Assembly (NCBI GenBank): GCA_965197825.1
Contig: CBDANW010000003.1
Location: 2,356,001-2,420,000 of the forward strand
Direction: 5' to 3'
DNA length: 64,000 bases
Source of the DNA: CBDANW01 sp965197825
Lineage (GTDB): Bacteria; Acidobacteriota; Vicinamibacteria; Marinacidobacterales; DATDRI01
The notes under the pieces are model-generated. The model ran no database searches, was not told where the DNA came from, and was given only the letters and a program-made list of their open reading frames with translations. The position numbers were made by a program, and so were the translations under genes. Below, in pieces: positions 36,143 through 45,774 of the stretch (positions are counted from its first letter, which is position 1; every line of letters begins with the position of its first letter).

Positions 36143-37557
36143 CAATCCACGATGCGGTAGCTGCGGACGCGCTCCTCGAGACCGTTCCAGATGTCGGTCG
36201 GCGCATTGCCGTTGGCCAGGCCCCTCGCGATGAATCGACCCATGTCGAGGCAGTGATCGGAATTGTTGTAGTTGAACATCCCGAGGCGGCCGGTGAGGAC
36301 GAGATTGTCGGCCACCTGGAGTCGCCGGTAGACCCGTCCGAGCGTTTCCCGATAGTCGACGGCGTAGACCGGATAGAAATCGCGAAAGCGTCTGGTGAAG
36401 CCGGTGAGGAACCGACACTTGCTGGTCAAGCCGATGTCTACCAGAGAATCGAGGCATCTGCCCACGAGCTCCTCGTCCGAGGCCTTCCAGGTCGCGTCGT
36501 CGAGCTCACACGTCATGTCGCAGCAGACCACCGTCTTTCCCGCCGGACCCAGCTCCTCGCTGAGCGCCTTCTGCTCGAAGAGGCGACTGAACGGGAATTT
36601 CCTCTCCGGGAAGAAGATCCAGTGGTCATTCAGTAGCCGGTCATGTTCCAGAACGAGGTAGACCAGAATGAGCTGGCGAAACCGTAGTGATGCCGTTTCC
36701 TGGTCCACTTCGCGATCGCCGGGATGTAGAAGTTCGGCCAACGCGTGGATAGGAATCGAGGAAACCACCAGATCGCAGGACAAGGACTCGGTTCCGGCGT
36801 CCCCATCAACCTCGACGGCCCGAACGCGCGCTCCGTCCCGCTGGATTTTCGTCGGCGTCGTCTTCTTGAGAATCCGCCCGCCGGATCCATGGATGAGCTC
36901 GGCCAGCCGCCGGGGAAAGTCGCCGAACCCTTTTCGCGGGTAGTAGAAGTAGGGCGCATCGACGTCGGGAGTGTTCTCTTTGAGCTTGAGAAGACGCAGG
37001 ATGAGCTCGGTAGTACCCCCCGACGGGATGCGCGCCGCGGCCAGCTCGGCCGCGAGCGTCTTCGGGTCGCCCCAGACTTTCCAGGCAAGTGGCTCGAAAA
37101 CCAGCTCGTAGACGCTGCGCCCGAACCGGCGAAGTACGTAGTCTTCGTACGAGCGTGGCTCGTGGCCGCTGAGTACGCCCCCGGTGAGAGCTATGGCATA
37201 GTCGAGACCCATCCGCATCGAGCGGAGTGGTCCCAGCGCTGGCAGAAGGCTTCTCATTGAAAGAGGATAGTCGAGGAAGCGATCGAGCAGGCGAAGTCGG
37301 TTCTGCTTTTCGTGTTTTAGAAGCCGTCCTTCCATAATGCTCTCAAGCTCTTCCAGCACACCGGGCACGATCGAATACATCTTGTGAGGACCGTGATCGA
37401 GCGTGAAGCCGTGACTCTCGAAGCTCGCGCACAACCCGCCGAGAACCGGAGCCCGTTCGACGATCGTCACCCGATGACCATCGCGGGAGAGATAGTACGC
37501 TGCCGCCAGGCCGGCGACACCGCCCCCGAGCACGACGATCGATCGGGACTCGCTCAT
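36142..37557 (-). CDS. FAD-dependent amine-oxidase/UGM-like oxidoreductase
   Basis: 471 residues. The Rossmann dinucleotide-binding motif IVVLGGGVAGLAAAYYLSRDG is at about residues 7-27 (written here shortened: GGGVAGLAAAYYL), followed by VTIVERAPVLGGLCAS, DHGPHKMYS, and a C-terminal FAD contact LTGRLGMFNYNNSDHCLDMG. The family includes UDP-galactopyranose-mutase-like and protoporphyrinogen-oxidase-like enzymes found in polysaccharide loci. Eighteen bases separate it from the methyltransferase gene and it overlaps the membrane protein downstream, so it belongs to one transcript of four genes. Reaction not assignable. Confidence 0.82.
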   Translation of the reverse strand: MSESRSIVVLGGGVAGLAAAYYLSRDGHRVTIVERAPVLGGLCASFESHGFTLDHGPHKMYSIVPGVLEELESIMEGRLLKHEKQNRLRLLDRFLDYPLSMRSLLPALGPLRSMRMGLDYAIALTGGVLSGHEPRSYEDYVLRRFGRSVYELVFEPLAWKVWGDPKTLAAELAAARIPSGGTTELILRLLKLKENTPDVDAPYFYYPRKGFGDFPRRLAELIHGSGGRILKKTTPTKIQRDGARVRAVEVDGDAGTESLSCDLVVSSIPIHALAELLHPGDREVDQETASLRFRQLILVYLVLEHDRLLNDHWIFFPERKFPFSRLFEQKALSEELGPAGKTVVCCDMTCELDDATWKASDEELVGRCLDSLVDIGLTSKCRFLTGFTRRFRDFYPVYAVDYRETLGRVYRRLQVADNLVLTGRLGMFNYNNSDHCLDMGRFIARGLANGNAPTDIWNGLEERVRSYRIVD

Positions 37558-37574
37558 CGATTCTGTCCGATGGT

Positions 37575-38522
37575 TCAGAAAACGGCTTTCCGGGCCACGA
37601 CCATCGTCTGCCCCACCCAGTAGTGAAACGGCAGACGGGCGAGGCCGATACCGTGAACTACCTTCGTCAACAGCGGGCCGAGCGGGCCGAGGTACGGCTC
37701 GGCGCGTTTCGCGACGTAGCCCATTTCAAGGGTCTGGAGGTGGGCGCGCGACTCGACCGGCTCGAATCCGGTGCGCAGCAGAATCTCGCGAATCGTCACT
37801 GGCTCGAAGTAATAGAGGTGAACCGTCAGCAGAAAGGGCCAACGCTCACCGAGAAAGCGCGCCGCCCAGCTCCCGTAATCAGGAATTGACAAAGCAAGGA
37901 TGCCATCGATTGTCAGGAGCTCGTTGGCGCGCAGAAGGGTCGCCTTGGGGTCGGTGGTATGTTCGAGGACATCCCACAGCGTCAGCAGATCGATGCTCCC
38001 CGGCTCGAACGGCGCATCGAAAAGGGTGCCTTGGTGCAGCTCGAGACCATAGTGATCGCGCGCAAACGCGCACATCCACCGACTCGGCTCACAGCCATGG
38101 GGCTCGTAACCTCTCGCCTTCGCCACGGACAGGAACGAGCCTCCTGCCGTGCCGATGTCCAGCACGCGTTTGCCGGGAAGTTTCGCCGCTTTCTCGACGC
38201 GATCGAGACAGTGGGCAAAGGTCCGCTCACGAAAAGCGACCTGGGAAACGAACTGCTCGTCCGTCGCATCCGAATAGCCCTCCAGGATCAAATCGCCCGA
38301 AAGTCGTGGCCGAACGTAGACGAGACCACAGTCGCTGCACCGGACGGCCTGGTCCATCAGAGGCTCGTCCGCCGAGGAGCGGAAGACGACATCGAGGTCG
38401 ATCGGCTGGGAGAGATCCCGTTTCAACGGAATGACTACCTCGTAGCTGTCACCTCCACAAATGGCGCAGGCCACCTCCTCGAGCTGCGAGTCGCTCGGCT
38501 CGCGCTCCGCCAACGAGCTCAA
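37575..38522 (-). CDS. SAM-dependent methyltransferase with zinc-ribbon head
   Basis: 315 residues from the TTG at 38522, chosen because AAAGGAGAG precedes it and it overlaps the GT2 stop (TTGA). N-terminal zinc ribbon (CAICGG and CSDCGLVYVRP), then a class I Rossmann methyltransferase: motif I VLDIGTAGGSFLSVAKARG, acidic CEPSRWM, motif IV LLTLWDVLEHT. It likely methylates a nucleotide- or lipid-linked sugar. A relic of a similar gene is at 12874-13140. Confidence 0.87.
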   Translation of the reverse strand: MSSLAEREPSDSQLEEVACAICGGDSYEVVIPLKRDLSQPIDLDVVFRSSADEPLMDQAVRCSDCGLVYVRPRLSGDLILEGYSDATDEQFVSQVAFRERTFAHCLDRVEKAAKLPGKRVLDIGTAGGSFLSVAKARGYEPHGCEPSRWMCAFARDHYGLELHQGTLFDAPFEPGSIDLLTLWDVLEHTTDPKATLLRANELLTIDGILALSIPDYGSWAARFLGERWPFLLTVHLYYFEPVTIREILLRTGFEPVESRAHLQTLEMGYVAKRAEPYLGPLGPLLTKVVHGIGLARLPFHYWVGQTMVVARKAVF

Positions 38523-39445
38523 AGGACTCTCCTTTGGAGAGCAGCCGTCTCGCGAAAGCCGGTATTGATAGCGTTCATCACCAGTCCCACGATAACGAGC
38601 CCACCCGCCAGAAGGACTAGGCCACCGACGACCAGGGCGTGAAACCACCGCGCGACATCCGGCAACTGCCCGTAAGTCCACAGAACACCGTAAGCCAGCG
38701 AGACGACCAGAAGCACCACCGCCATAAAGCTGAAAAAATAGAGCGGGCGATGGCTCCGGAGAAGCAGCGTGATGGTGATTAGAATCCGATATCCGTCCGC
38801 GAACGGACTCAGCTTGGAGTGACTCCCCGAAGGACGCTCCCGGTATCGGGTGGCGACTTCACGGACGACCATATCTTTGGCGAGGGCCTGCAGGGTCAGC
38901 TCCGTCTCGGTTTCGAAGCCACCGGTGATGAGCGGCACCGTGCGGAGGAAGTTGCGATTCATCACCCGATAGCCGGAGAGAACGTCGCGGAAAGACGTTC
39001 GGAAAACGAGGTTGATGATCCACAGGATGAAACGATTGCCGAACTTTCGTAGGTCGGTAAAGGCCTTGTCGCTGGCCGCCTGGTGCCGATCCCCAACCGC
39101 CATGTCCGCCTCGTCCTGGACGACGGGCTCGATGAGCTTGTGTACGTCAGCCGCCTCGTAGGTGTCGTCGCCGTCCACCATGACGCACAGGTCGCAGTCA
39201 ACGCTGTCAAAGATGCTCTGGACGACATAGCCCTTTCCACGCCGCTTTTCACGTACCACTGCAGCACCGGACCGGCGCGCCACCTCGGCGGTGCCATCGG
39301 TCGAGGCATTGTCGAAAACCACGATATCCGCTTCCGGTAGCTGCACCCGGAAATCCTCGACGACTTTTGCGATGGTCGTGGCTTCGTTGTAGCAGGGAAT
39401 GGCTACGGTGACGCGCGGTGTTTCTTCCTTCTCTCGATCCGGCAA
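38519..39445 (-). CDS. Family 2 glycosyltransferase with two C-terminal membrane helices
   Basis: 308 residues. GT-A domain with VAIPCYNEATTIAKVV, VVFDNASTDGT, the DxD-type VMVDGDDTYEA, VLSGYRVMNR and GGFETETELTL; then two membrane segments (about 232-252 and 268-290). Resembles polyprenyl-phosphate glycosyltransferases that load a sugar on the cytoplasmic face. First gene of the four-gene run; start at ATG with a weak Shine-Dalgarno. Confidence 0.9.
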   Translation of the reverse strand: MPDREKEETPRVTVAIPCYNEATTIAKVVEDFRVQLPEADIVVFDNASTDGTAEVARRSGAAVVREKRRGKGYVVQSIFDSVDCDLCVMVDGDDTYEAADVHKLIEPVVQDEADMAVGDRHQAASDKAFTDLRKFGNRFILWIINLVFRTSFRDVLSGYRVMNRNFLRTVPLITGGFETETELTLQALAKDMVVREVATRYRERPSGSHSKLSPFADGYRILITITLLLRSHRPLYFFSFMAVVLLVVSLAYGVLWTYGQLPDVARWFHALVVGGLVLLAGGLVIVGLVMNAINTGFRETAALQRRVL

Positions 39446-39756
39446 TGAGTGTCCTACTGCTCAGTGTGCGCTCACTCCTCGTTCCCGCCTACGCCCTTCG
39501 GTTAGGTCTCGACGAAACATTGGCGAAGTCGGACGCGCGCTGGCCGCCTCGCTGTTCCATCAACTCGACTCGGCTCCTCGCTTCGTCGAGGGCTCGCCAT
39601 GAAGCACCTTGAGGGAACCAGGAATTGTATCGCGGGAAGAGCGCGAAGGTCAAAGAGGCGAGGCCGCCGAGGCGCTATCGCCGGCGGGCAAGATCAGGAG
39701 CCCAGAATGCCCTTGAGTGCACGTGGGTGCGAACAACGGATGCGTCTCGACTCCCG
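39446..39756. other. Intergenic stretch upstream of the glycan run
   Basis: About 310 bases that should hold the promoter of the minus-strand run. No clear -10/-35 pair or element end stands out. Confidence 0.35.
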
Positions 39757-40030
39757 TCGAAAAAGAACGGCGCATCTCCCGTTCCTTGTGACAGTATCAG
39801 GTCACGCGGTGACCTCGCCTTGAGCAAGAACTTCTGCGAGGTGGTGATAGCTATCAATGGAACGTGGTCTGATCTGGCCAGAAGCGATGAGCCAGAACAG
39901 CAAGGTGACCGCCGCCGCCGCCGTGTTGGATGATGCCTGTGTTTTCGTGCGTCGTCGGAACTCGCGATTCAGGTTCTCCAAGGTGTTCGCGAGCCCCAAT
40001 GCGTCGAGGCTTCACTCACCGCCGGCTTTT
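39757..40030 (-). pseudogene. Decayed relative of the IS256-family element at 5600
   Basis: Left tip AAAAAGAACGGCGC and the transposase C-terminus (NTLENLNREFRRRTKTQAS, LFWLIASGQIRPR, SYHHLAEVLAQGE), then a jump at about 40008 to a distant internal piece (CCAATGCGTCGAGGCTTC as at 6217). The middle has been deleted. Confidence 0.75.
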
Positions 40031-40146
40031 GGCTGGAACAGCAGCGATACATTTGGAGGGCGGCGTTTCGACATCATCGTTCCCCTCGCCGCTCTAGGCT
40101 ACGTAACGCTGCTGGAAGGTGCGATCGCTGCTCCTCTGGCAGTCCG

Positions 40147-40270
40147 CGTCCTGTGCCAAAACTCGGCCCTTTTGAAATAGACCATAAATCAGCAACTTAA
40201 GTGTCTATGTTTGCGACCGGGCCAAGGCGGCGCAAGGGTCTTGAGTTCGTTTGTATTTTTGGACACGACG
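40147..40270 (+). mobile_element. MITE-C copy 1 (124 bp)
   Basis: Left end CGTCCTGTGCCAAAACTCGG as in MITE-A; right end TTTGTATTTTTGGACACGAC plus G, whose reverse complement (CGTCGTGTCCAAAAATACAA) pairs with the left tip. Second copy at 50994-51116. The right end abuts the 5'-truncated IS3 at 40271. Confidence 0.7.
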
Positions 40271-40582
40271 CGAAGCAGGTATTCACCGGAGGTAAAAGAG
40301 CGCGCAGTGCGGATGGTTTTCGACCAGCAGGCTCAGCACGAATCTCAGTGGTCAGCGATCTCATCGATTGCGTCGAAGATTGACTGTACGCGGGAAACGC
40401 TACGCACGTGGGTGCGGCGAGCAGAGCGTGATGCTGGGAAACGAGCGGGACTGACGACGGACGAGCGTCAGCGGCTGAAGGAGCTTGAGCGAGAGAACCG
40501 TGAGCTAAAGCGGGCGAGCGAGATCCTTCTCAAGGCGTCGGCGTTTTTCGCCCAGGCGGAGCTCGACCGCCGACCGAGGTGA
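40271..40582 (+). CDS. IS3 OrfA, start codon region lost
   Basis: About 103 residues of an IS3 OrfA: SRYSPEVKERAVRMVFDQQA, TRETLRTWVRRAERDAG, and the leucine zipper LKELERENRELKRASEILLK. The native ATG (MTRRSRYSP in the other copy) is gone; the frame is open upstream into the MITE, so any product would be a fusion. Confidence 0.8.
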   Translation, partial: RSRYSPEVKERAVRMVFDQQAQHESQWSAISSIASKIDCTRETLRTWVRRAERDAGKRAGLTTDERQRLKELERENRELKRASEILLKASAFFAQAELDRRPR

Positions 40583-41496
40583 ATGTGTTGTTCGTGGACG
40601 CGAACCGTGAAAAATACGGGGTCGAGCCGATCTGCCAGATGCTTCCGATCGCCCCGTCGACCTATTACGAGCAGAAAGCGAGAGAGAAGGACCCAAGCCG
40701 CCAGCCAGTGAGAGCGAAGCGCGACGTCCAACTCTGCGGCGAGATTCGTCGTGTACGGCAAGAGAACTTTGACGTGTATGGCGTGCGCAAGGTCTGGCGT
40801 CAGCTGTGCCGTGAGGGCCGCGACGTGGCTCGATGCACGGTGGCCCGTCTGATGCGTGAAATGGGTCTCCAGGGGGCGGTCCGTGGACGTCGATTCAAGA
40901 CGACGAAGCCGGATTCGAGCGGCGCTCGCCCGATGGACCTCGTGGAGCGCGACTTCAACGCCACACGCCCGAACGAGCTCTGGGTTTCGGACCTGACCTA
41001 CATCGCCACGTGGCGCGGCTTCGTGTATGTCGCCTTCGTCATCGACGTCTTCGCTCGACTCATCGTCGGTTGGCGAGCGACGACATCGTTGACTGCCGGC
41101 ATCGCTCTCGATGCGTTGGAGCAGGCGCTGCACGAGCGCCGACTAAACCCAAAAGATCCATTGGTGCATCACAGCGATCGTGGCGTGCAGTACGTCTCGA
41201 TCCGTTACACCGAGCGGCTCGCCCAGGCGGATATTGAGCCGTCCGTCGGCAGCCGAGGCGACTCTTACGATAACGCTTTGGCTGAATCCATCATCGCCCT
41301 TTACAAGACCGAGGTGATCCGTCGACGCGGGCCCTGGCGTGGTCCTGAGGATGTCGAGTTCGCCACCCTCGAGTGGGTGCATTGGTACAACACGCAACGA
41401 CTCTTGGAGCCGATCGGAAATGTCTCCCCCGTCGAGTACGAGATGAACTACTATCGGTCGCAGGAAGGCTCGCTTGAGATGGCGAGACTCAACTAA
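40579..41496 (+). CDS. IS3 OrfB transposase, intact frame
   Basis: 305 residues starting at a GTG that overlaps the orfA stop (GTGA). HTH_21 (YGVRKVWRQLCREGRDV), rve core with LWVSDLTYIATW (Asp), VHHSDRGVQYVS (Asp), DNALAESIIALYKTEVI (Glu), and the tail VEYEMNYYRSQEG. Complete here, whereas the copy at 60360-61278 has a frameshift. Confidence 0.9.
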   Translation: MNVLFVDANREKYGVEPICQMLPIAPSTYYEQKAREKDPSRQPVRAKRDVQLCGEIRRVRQENFDVYGVRKVWRQLCREGRDVARCTVARLMREMGLQGAVRGRRFKTTKPDSSGARPMDLVERDFNATRPNELWVSDLTYIATWRGFVYVAFVIDVFARLIVGWRATTSLTAGIALDALEQALHERRLNPKDPLVHHSDRGVQYVSIRYTERLAQADIEPSVGSRGDSYDNALAESIIALYKTEVIRRRGPWRGPEDVEFATLEWVHWYNTQRLLEPIGNVSPVEYEMNYYRSQEGSLEMARLN

Positions 41497-41526
41497 AACA
41501 GTCTCCGGAAAACCTGGAGCGGTTCA

Positions 41527-42290
41527 CAACCCCGTCAACCCAGGCATGAGCTTCCACAGGCTCCACAAGGCCAGGGACAAGAATTTCTGGTCGGTGCGGG
41601 TTAGTGGCGACCTCCGGCTGATCGTGCACAAGAGTGAGACGAGCCTCCTGCTCTGCTATGTCGACCATCACGACAAGGCGTATGACTGGGCGGAACGGCG
41701 CCGACTGGAGACGCACCCCAAGACGGGTGCTGCCCAGCTCGTGGAGATTCGAGAAACCGTTCAGGAGATCCTCATCCCGACCTATTTTGGAGGCACCGAA
41801 GTCAGCGACGGCCAAGCTACCGCTGTTTGCAGAAATGTCCGATGACGACTTGCTGACCTACGCGGTGCCACCGGAGTGGCTGTCAGATGTGCGCCAGGTC
41901 GATGAGTACAGTCTCCTCTCGCTGGCCGACCGACTACCAGGCGAGGCCGCCGAGGCGCTCTTGGAACTGGCCACTGGCGGCAGGCCGATTCCGCCTCAGC
42001 CGACCGTACCGGTGATGAATCCGTTCGAGCATCCTGATGCGCAACGCCGATTCCGCGTGATGAGCAACGTCGAGGAACTTCAGCGCGCCCTGGAGTTCCC
42101 GTGGGACAGATGGTCGGTGTTCCTCCATCCTGAGCAGAGGCAGCTGGTTGAACGACACTACACCGGGCCCGCAAGGGTTTCCGGCTCCGCCGGCACGGGG
42201 AAGACGATTGTGGCGCTGCATCGCGCCGTCTTCCTGGCCCGCGCCAACCAGAATGCGCGCGTCTTGCTGACTACGTTTTCACACACGCTG
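41527..42290 (+). pseudogene. UvrD-type helicase with RelE-like head, truncated at both ends
   Basis: The first frame (41527-41845) reads PGMSFHRLHKARDKNFWSV, RLIVHKSETSLLLCYVDHHD and AYDWAERRRLETHPKTG, a RelE/ParE-like head fused to superfamily I helicases. A frameshift near 41800 leads to LLTYAVPPEWLSDVRQV and the Walker A site VSGSAGTGKTIVALHRA. MITE-B copy 2 ends it at 42290, about 100 residues into the helicase; the 5' side is cut by IS3. The head alone should not be read as a free toxin. Confidence 0.8.
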
Positions 42291-42456
42291 GGTGCTTCTG
42301 CCATTGAGTGTTGGTGAGATGACGCTAAGACTTTATGGTGCATTAAATTACAGCCCAAATAGCGCTCGTGACCTTCGCTGCGCGCTAAACGGAGTGTAAG
42401 CGCCTCTTTTGCAAAGAGATGCGCACACATCACCAACAGTAAATGGCGCAAGCACC
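42291..42456 (-). mobile_element. MITE-B copy 2 (166 bp)
   Basis: Ends GGTGCTTCTGCCATTGAGTG and CAGTAAATGGCGCAAGCACC. It supplies a stop to the helicase relic. No direct flanking repeat was seen. Confidence 0.85.
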
Positions 42457-42631
42457 AGCAGGAAACGCTCGTTGGCCAGCCCTCGACCCTACCGCGCTCG
42501 TACTCCTACCAGTTGGTCACGCGATACTTTGTCTTGTATTTACGGTGCACTCTGGTGGATTTGCGCGCGGCGTCGAAACGGTTGCCCGAGTCAAGACGGA
42601 TTCGTGCACAAACGCCGTACCCTTGGGTCCG

Positions 42632-45600
42632 TTACTCCAACACTACTGACTCTCGAATGCCGAGACGCTCGAGCTCACGTTCGAAGAGTGCGCGTTGCCT
42701 TTCAGAAAAAGTACCATCGCCGCCTTCGAGCTCAGGCTGCACGACGACGAGCGTTTCGAAGCGGTAGAGTTCAGCCGCGACCGCGACAAGGCGATCGGAG
42801 AACCGGCCTTCACGAGCGCTCTCGTAGACGACGTCGAAGCCTTCAGGAGATGGCGAAGCAGAATCTCGCATCACAAGCACTCGGAAAGCGATATCGTCAT
42901 CTAAGATGACATCCTCGATTCTTGCGTCCGGACTCAGAAACACAACACGACTCTGCCGCCTCGGGCCGGGCGCAAACAAAAAAGCTCCCCCAATGACAGT
43001 GTCCGGAGTGGTTTGCAAAGAGATCTCTTCAGTCGATTCTGGAATCACGCCGCGGTGGAAAAGCCACCGCGGTTGCGCGCTGTCGTGTGCGATCGAAAGG
43101 AGCGTCTCCCCATCCGTAGACACCGTCGCCGCAGCATCGCCCCGGGCGACGCGGAAATCGAATAAGGCAGGTCCGTTCCCCGTGAACTGCCACGACCGTT
43201 GCTGTTGGGTCGAGCCAGCGAGCGTCGCGTTTCGGAGCGTGAGCGAACTCGTGTTCTCCCCATCAAGAAGACGACGGGTGAGCTGGAGTTGTCCACAACT
43301 TTGGTTGGCGGACTCTGCGGACACGCGTTGCCAGCCGACAACCCCTATCATCAGTGGCGCCATCGCCAATCCCAGCGTCCAGGCTATGCGTCCTGGCAGG
43401 AACAAGGCGCTCATCAACAGCGATACGATGCTTACCGCGGCAACGGCCACGCCCCATCGAAACGACGCGGGTCGATAGGTCAGAGTTACTTCATGGTGGC
43501 CGGGAGTCAGAGCAATGGCGCGGAAATTCATGTTTGCCTTCAAGACGGGAACTACCGCCCCGTCCACCTCAGCGCTCCATCCCGGGTAGAATGTTTCCGC
43601 GAGCACCAGATAATTGAAGTGAGGCGAACGCGTCCGAACAACGATGCGCTCGCCCTCGTGTGCCACGAGCTCCACCATCGGCTCCGTATCCGAACCGACT
43701 TCCCCACCAACTCCTTCATCGAAAGCGCACAGAGGCTCCTCGTTCAGAATGACCGTTCGCCGCGGATCGAAGCGAGAATCGAGCAGCTTGGACGTAATCC
43801 CTGCCTCGCTCGGAAGGACGATCGCGGCGTCCGCGAGCCACGCGCGTGGTAGCCACGACCGGTCGCGAAACAATCGCACTTCATCGTCGTACGCCAGCTC
43901 GAGCCATTCTGTATCCGGATTCTGCGCGCCCTGCGGCAATACGAAGTACTTGATGTTCCACAGACGCGCGAGCGTCGTAGGTCGGAAACTCTTTATTGAG
44001 AGCCAGTTGCCGGCGGCATCGGAGCCGATGACCGTGCTCGGGTTCGCCCCCGCCATGTATCGATTGACCCTCTCCATGTAGCGTCCGACCTGACCGGGCA
44101 GAAGCGAGTGATACGCCGCGACATCCTCGATTCCGTACGCGCCGAGCGTATTCGGCCAAAATGGCATGTCATAGTTTCCCAGAAGACTCGCGACGCGAAA
44201 CTGGTCTGGGTCTTGGTCGAGAAACGCGATGCTCGGAAACTCGGGGAACATCGGCAAAGCATCAGGATCCGTTCGCGGGTTGTATATCCGGGCGTACGAG
44301 AATAGTTCAGCCAAAAGCACGCAAGTGACCGTGGTAGTGAAAATCAAACGAGGCATGTGATGTCGACGATATAACTCGCCGGCGACGGCAAGTACCGCCG
44401 CGACACCGATCGCGCCCGGAACGCGGACGAATGACCCAAGTTCCCTTGAGCCGAAGGCCCACGCCGCCACGAGTCCAACGACCCCGACGAGAGCGAGCAC
44501 CGGCGCAAGCGTCGTCTTCTGATCGAGGAACCGAGACATCCCGATTCCGGACAAAAGCGCCAGACTGAACGCCGCGAGAGAGATGTGGGTGTGGATATAT
44601 TGGAGGTTCTCGAAACCAGGGACCCACTCGTAGAGTAGAACCAACACGGGGCTCCCGGTCGCGATGGCGACTCCGAGAATCGCTGTCGCCGCCAGCCCCC
44701 ATGCTGCCGCACGACGGTCTCGCCCGAATGCTCCCGGAACAAAGACTAAGGCGGCGAGCCCAATGTAGAGCTGGCTACGGCTGAACCAGGGAGAAAATAA
44801 CGACGCAGCGACATCGGTTGCGGGGAGCTCCGAGGCAACGAGATTCTCCAGTGGCGTCGTCGGACGGTTCGCTTGCTGAATGAGCTCGAACGCCGGTAGA
44901 AGGAAAGGAGCCGCAAGAGAAGCGCCGAACGCCACTGCCGCAAGGCACAGTGCGAGCCTCGTCAAGCTCGCGCGGACATCAGCGTTTTGTTTCCAATGCA
45001 GCTGGACCAGCCGCACGACGCCGTACAATCCGGCTCCGGAAAAATGAAGAAATATGTCAGGAAAGTGTCCTGCCAGGAACTGCAACGAAACGGCGAGCGA
45101 CAATCCGGCCACCCATCGCAGTTTGCCGGTCGTGACGATGCCGTCAACGAAGTAAACAAGCAGCGGAAACCAGACGAGCGATGGAAGGATGAAAGAGATC
45201 TCGGCCCGGTGGACGAGACTAGGTGTGAACGCAAAGGCGATCGCGCCGAAGCACGCACCACCGAGCCTCGCACCCAATCGGCGGAGCAAGACGAACGCGA
45301 AAATCTCCGCTAGGAACAGGTGCAGGAGGATCTCCGCGTTGCGCGCCGTTTCGGGCTCGGCGACGGCGTAGACCCAAAACGGTGGATAGAGCATGCGGCT
45401 GAAGCCGCCTGCCAGATGCGGAACGCCACCTCCGGCGTATGGGTTCCACAAGACCAATCGTCCGTCCGCCGCCCCGCGTGCCGAAACGAGGTCCAGCGCA
45501 TAGCCATCGAGGACGGCGTCCTTGATACGAGAGTTCGTAACTTCGGTGACTTCCGCCGCGCGCTTCCACGGCTCGAGGTCCCGGTACACCCAATCCGTCG

Positions 45601-45691
45601 GCAATAGGAGTTGTCCTTGGAACACCTCCCAGAAACAGAGACACGGCACCAACACCAGCAGGGCGAGCACAATCACCGTGTCGCGTTTCAC
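42632..45691 (-). CDS. YfhO-family large membrane protein
   Basis: 1019 residues. An N-terminal hydrophobic half with 12 or so membrane segments begins after a signal-anchor (VLALLVLVPCLCFWEVFQG); the first periplasmic loop carries DWVYRDLEPWKRAAE and LVLWNPYAGGGVPHLAGGFS, characteristic of YfhO/GT-C folds. A periplasmic beta-rich domain follows (about 560-720), then further membrane segments (about 735-800) and a long C-terminal soluble part. YfhO relatives glycosylate lipoteichoic acid or other envelope polymers. It stands alone, flanked by mobile debris. Confidence 0.82.
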   Translation of the reverse strand: MKRDTVIVLALLVLVPCLCFWEVFQGQLLLPTDWVYRDLEPWKRAAEVTEVTNSRIKDAVLDGYALDLVSARGAADGRLVLWNPYAGGGVPHLAGGFSRMLYPPFWVYAVAEPETARNAEILLHLFLAEIFAFVLLRRLGARLGGACFGAIAFAFTPSLVHRAEISFILPSLVWFPLLVYFVDGIVTTGKLRWVAGLSLAVSLQFLAGHFPDIFLHFSGAGLYGVVRLVQLHWKQNADVRASLTRLALCLAAVAFGASLAAPFLLPAFELIQQANRPTTPLENLVASELPATDVAASLFSPWFSRSQLYIGLAALVFVPGAFGRDRRAAAWGLAATAILGVAIATGSPVLVLLYEWVPGFENLQYIHTHISLAAFSLALLSGIGMSRFLDQKTTLAPVLALVGVVGLVAAWAFGSRELGSFVRVPGAIGVAAVLAVAGELYRRHHMPRLIFTTTVTCVLLAELFSYARIYNPRTDPDALPMFPEFPSIAFLDQDPDQFRVASLLGNYDMPFWPNTLGAYGIEDVAAYHSLLPGQVGRYMERVNRYMAGANPSTVIGSDAAGNWLSIKSFRPTTLARLWNIKYFVLPQGAQNPDTEWLELAYDDEVRLFRDRSWLPRAWLADAAIVLPSEAGITSKLLDSRFDPRRTVILNEEPLCAFDEGVGGEVGSDTEPMVELVAHEGERIVVRTRSPHFNYLVLAETFYPGWSAEVDGAVVPVLKANMNFRAIALTPGHHEVTLTYRPASFRWGVAVAAVSIVSLLMSALFLPGRIAWTLGLAMAPLMIGVVGWQRVSAESANQSCGQLQLTRRLLDGENTSSLTLRNATLAGSTQQQRSWQFTGNGPALFDFRVARGDAAATVSTDGETLLSIAHDSAQPRWLFHRGVIPESTEEISLQTTPDTVIGGAFLFAPGPRRQSRVVFLSPDARIEDVILDDDIAFRVLVMRDSASPSPEGFDVVYESAREGRFSDRLVAVAAELYRFETLVVVQPELEGGDGTFSERQRALFERELERLGIRESVVLE

Positions 45692-45774
45692 GCCGCGACA
45701 ATTCTACCACTCCGCACGCAACCGTGCTCCGAAGTGGTCGTAGGGACGGAGCGTGCCATCATGCGCTCGGGTAG

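Larger units (their letters stand above)
40271..41525 (+). mobile_element. IS3-family element, copy 1, left end lost
   Basis: Nearly identical to the inverted copy at 60330-61645, but the first 60 or so bases, including the left repeat and orfA start, are replaced by MITE-C. The right end GAACCGCTCCAGGTTTTCCG on the minus strand is present at 41525. Confidence 0.85.

Noticed and set aside
41474..41845. Free-standing RelE-type toxin
   Set aside because: The frame starts in IS3 sequence and the domain is the head of a helicase fusion broken by a frameshift.
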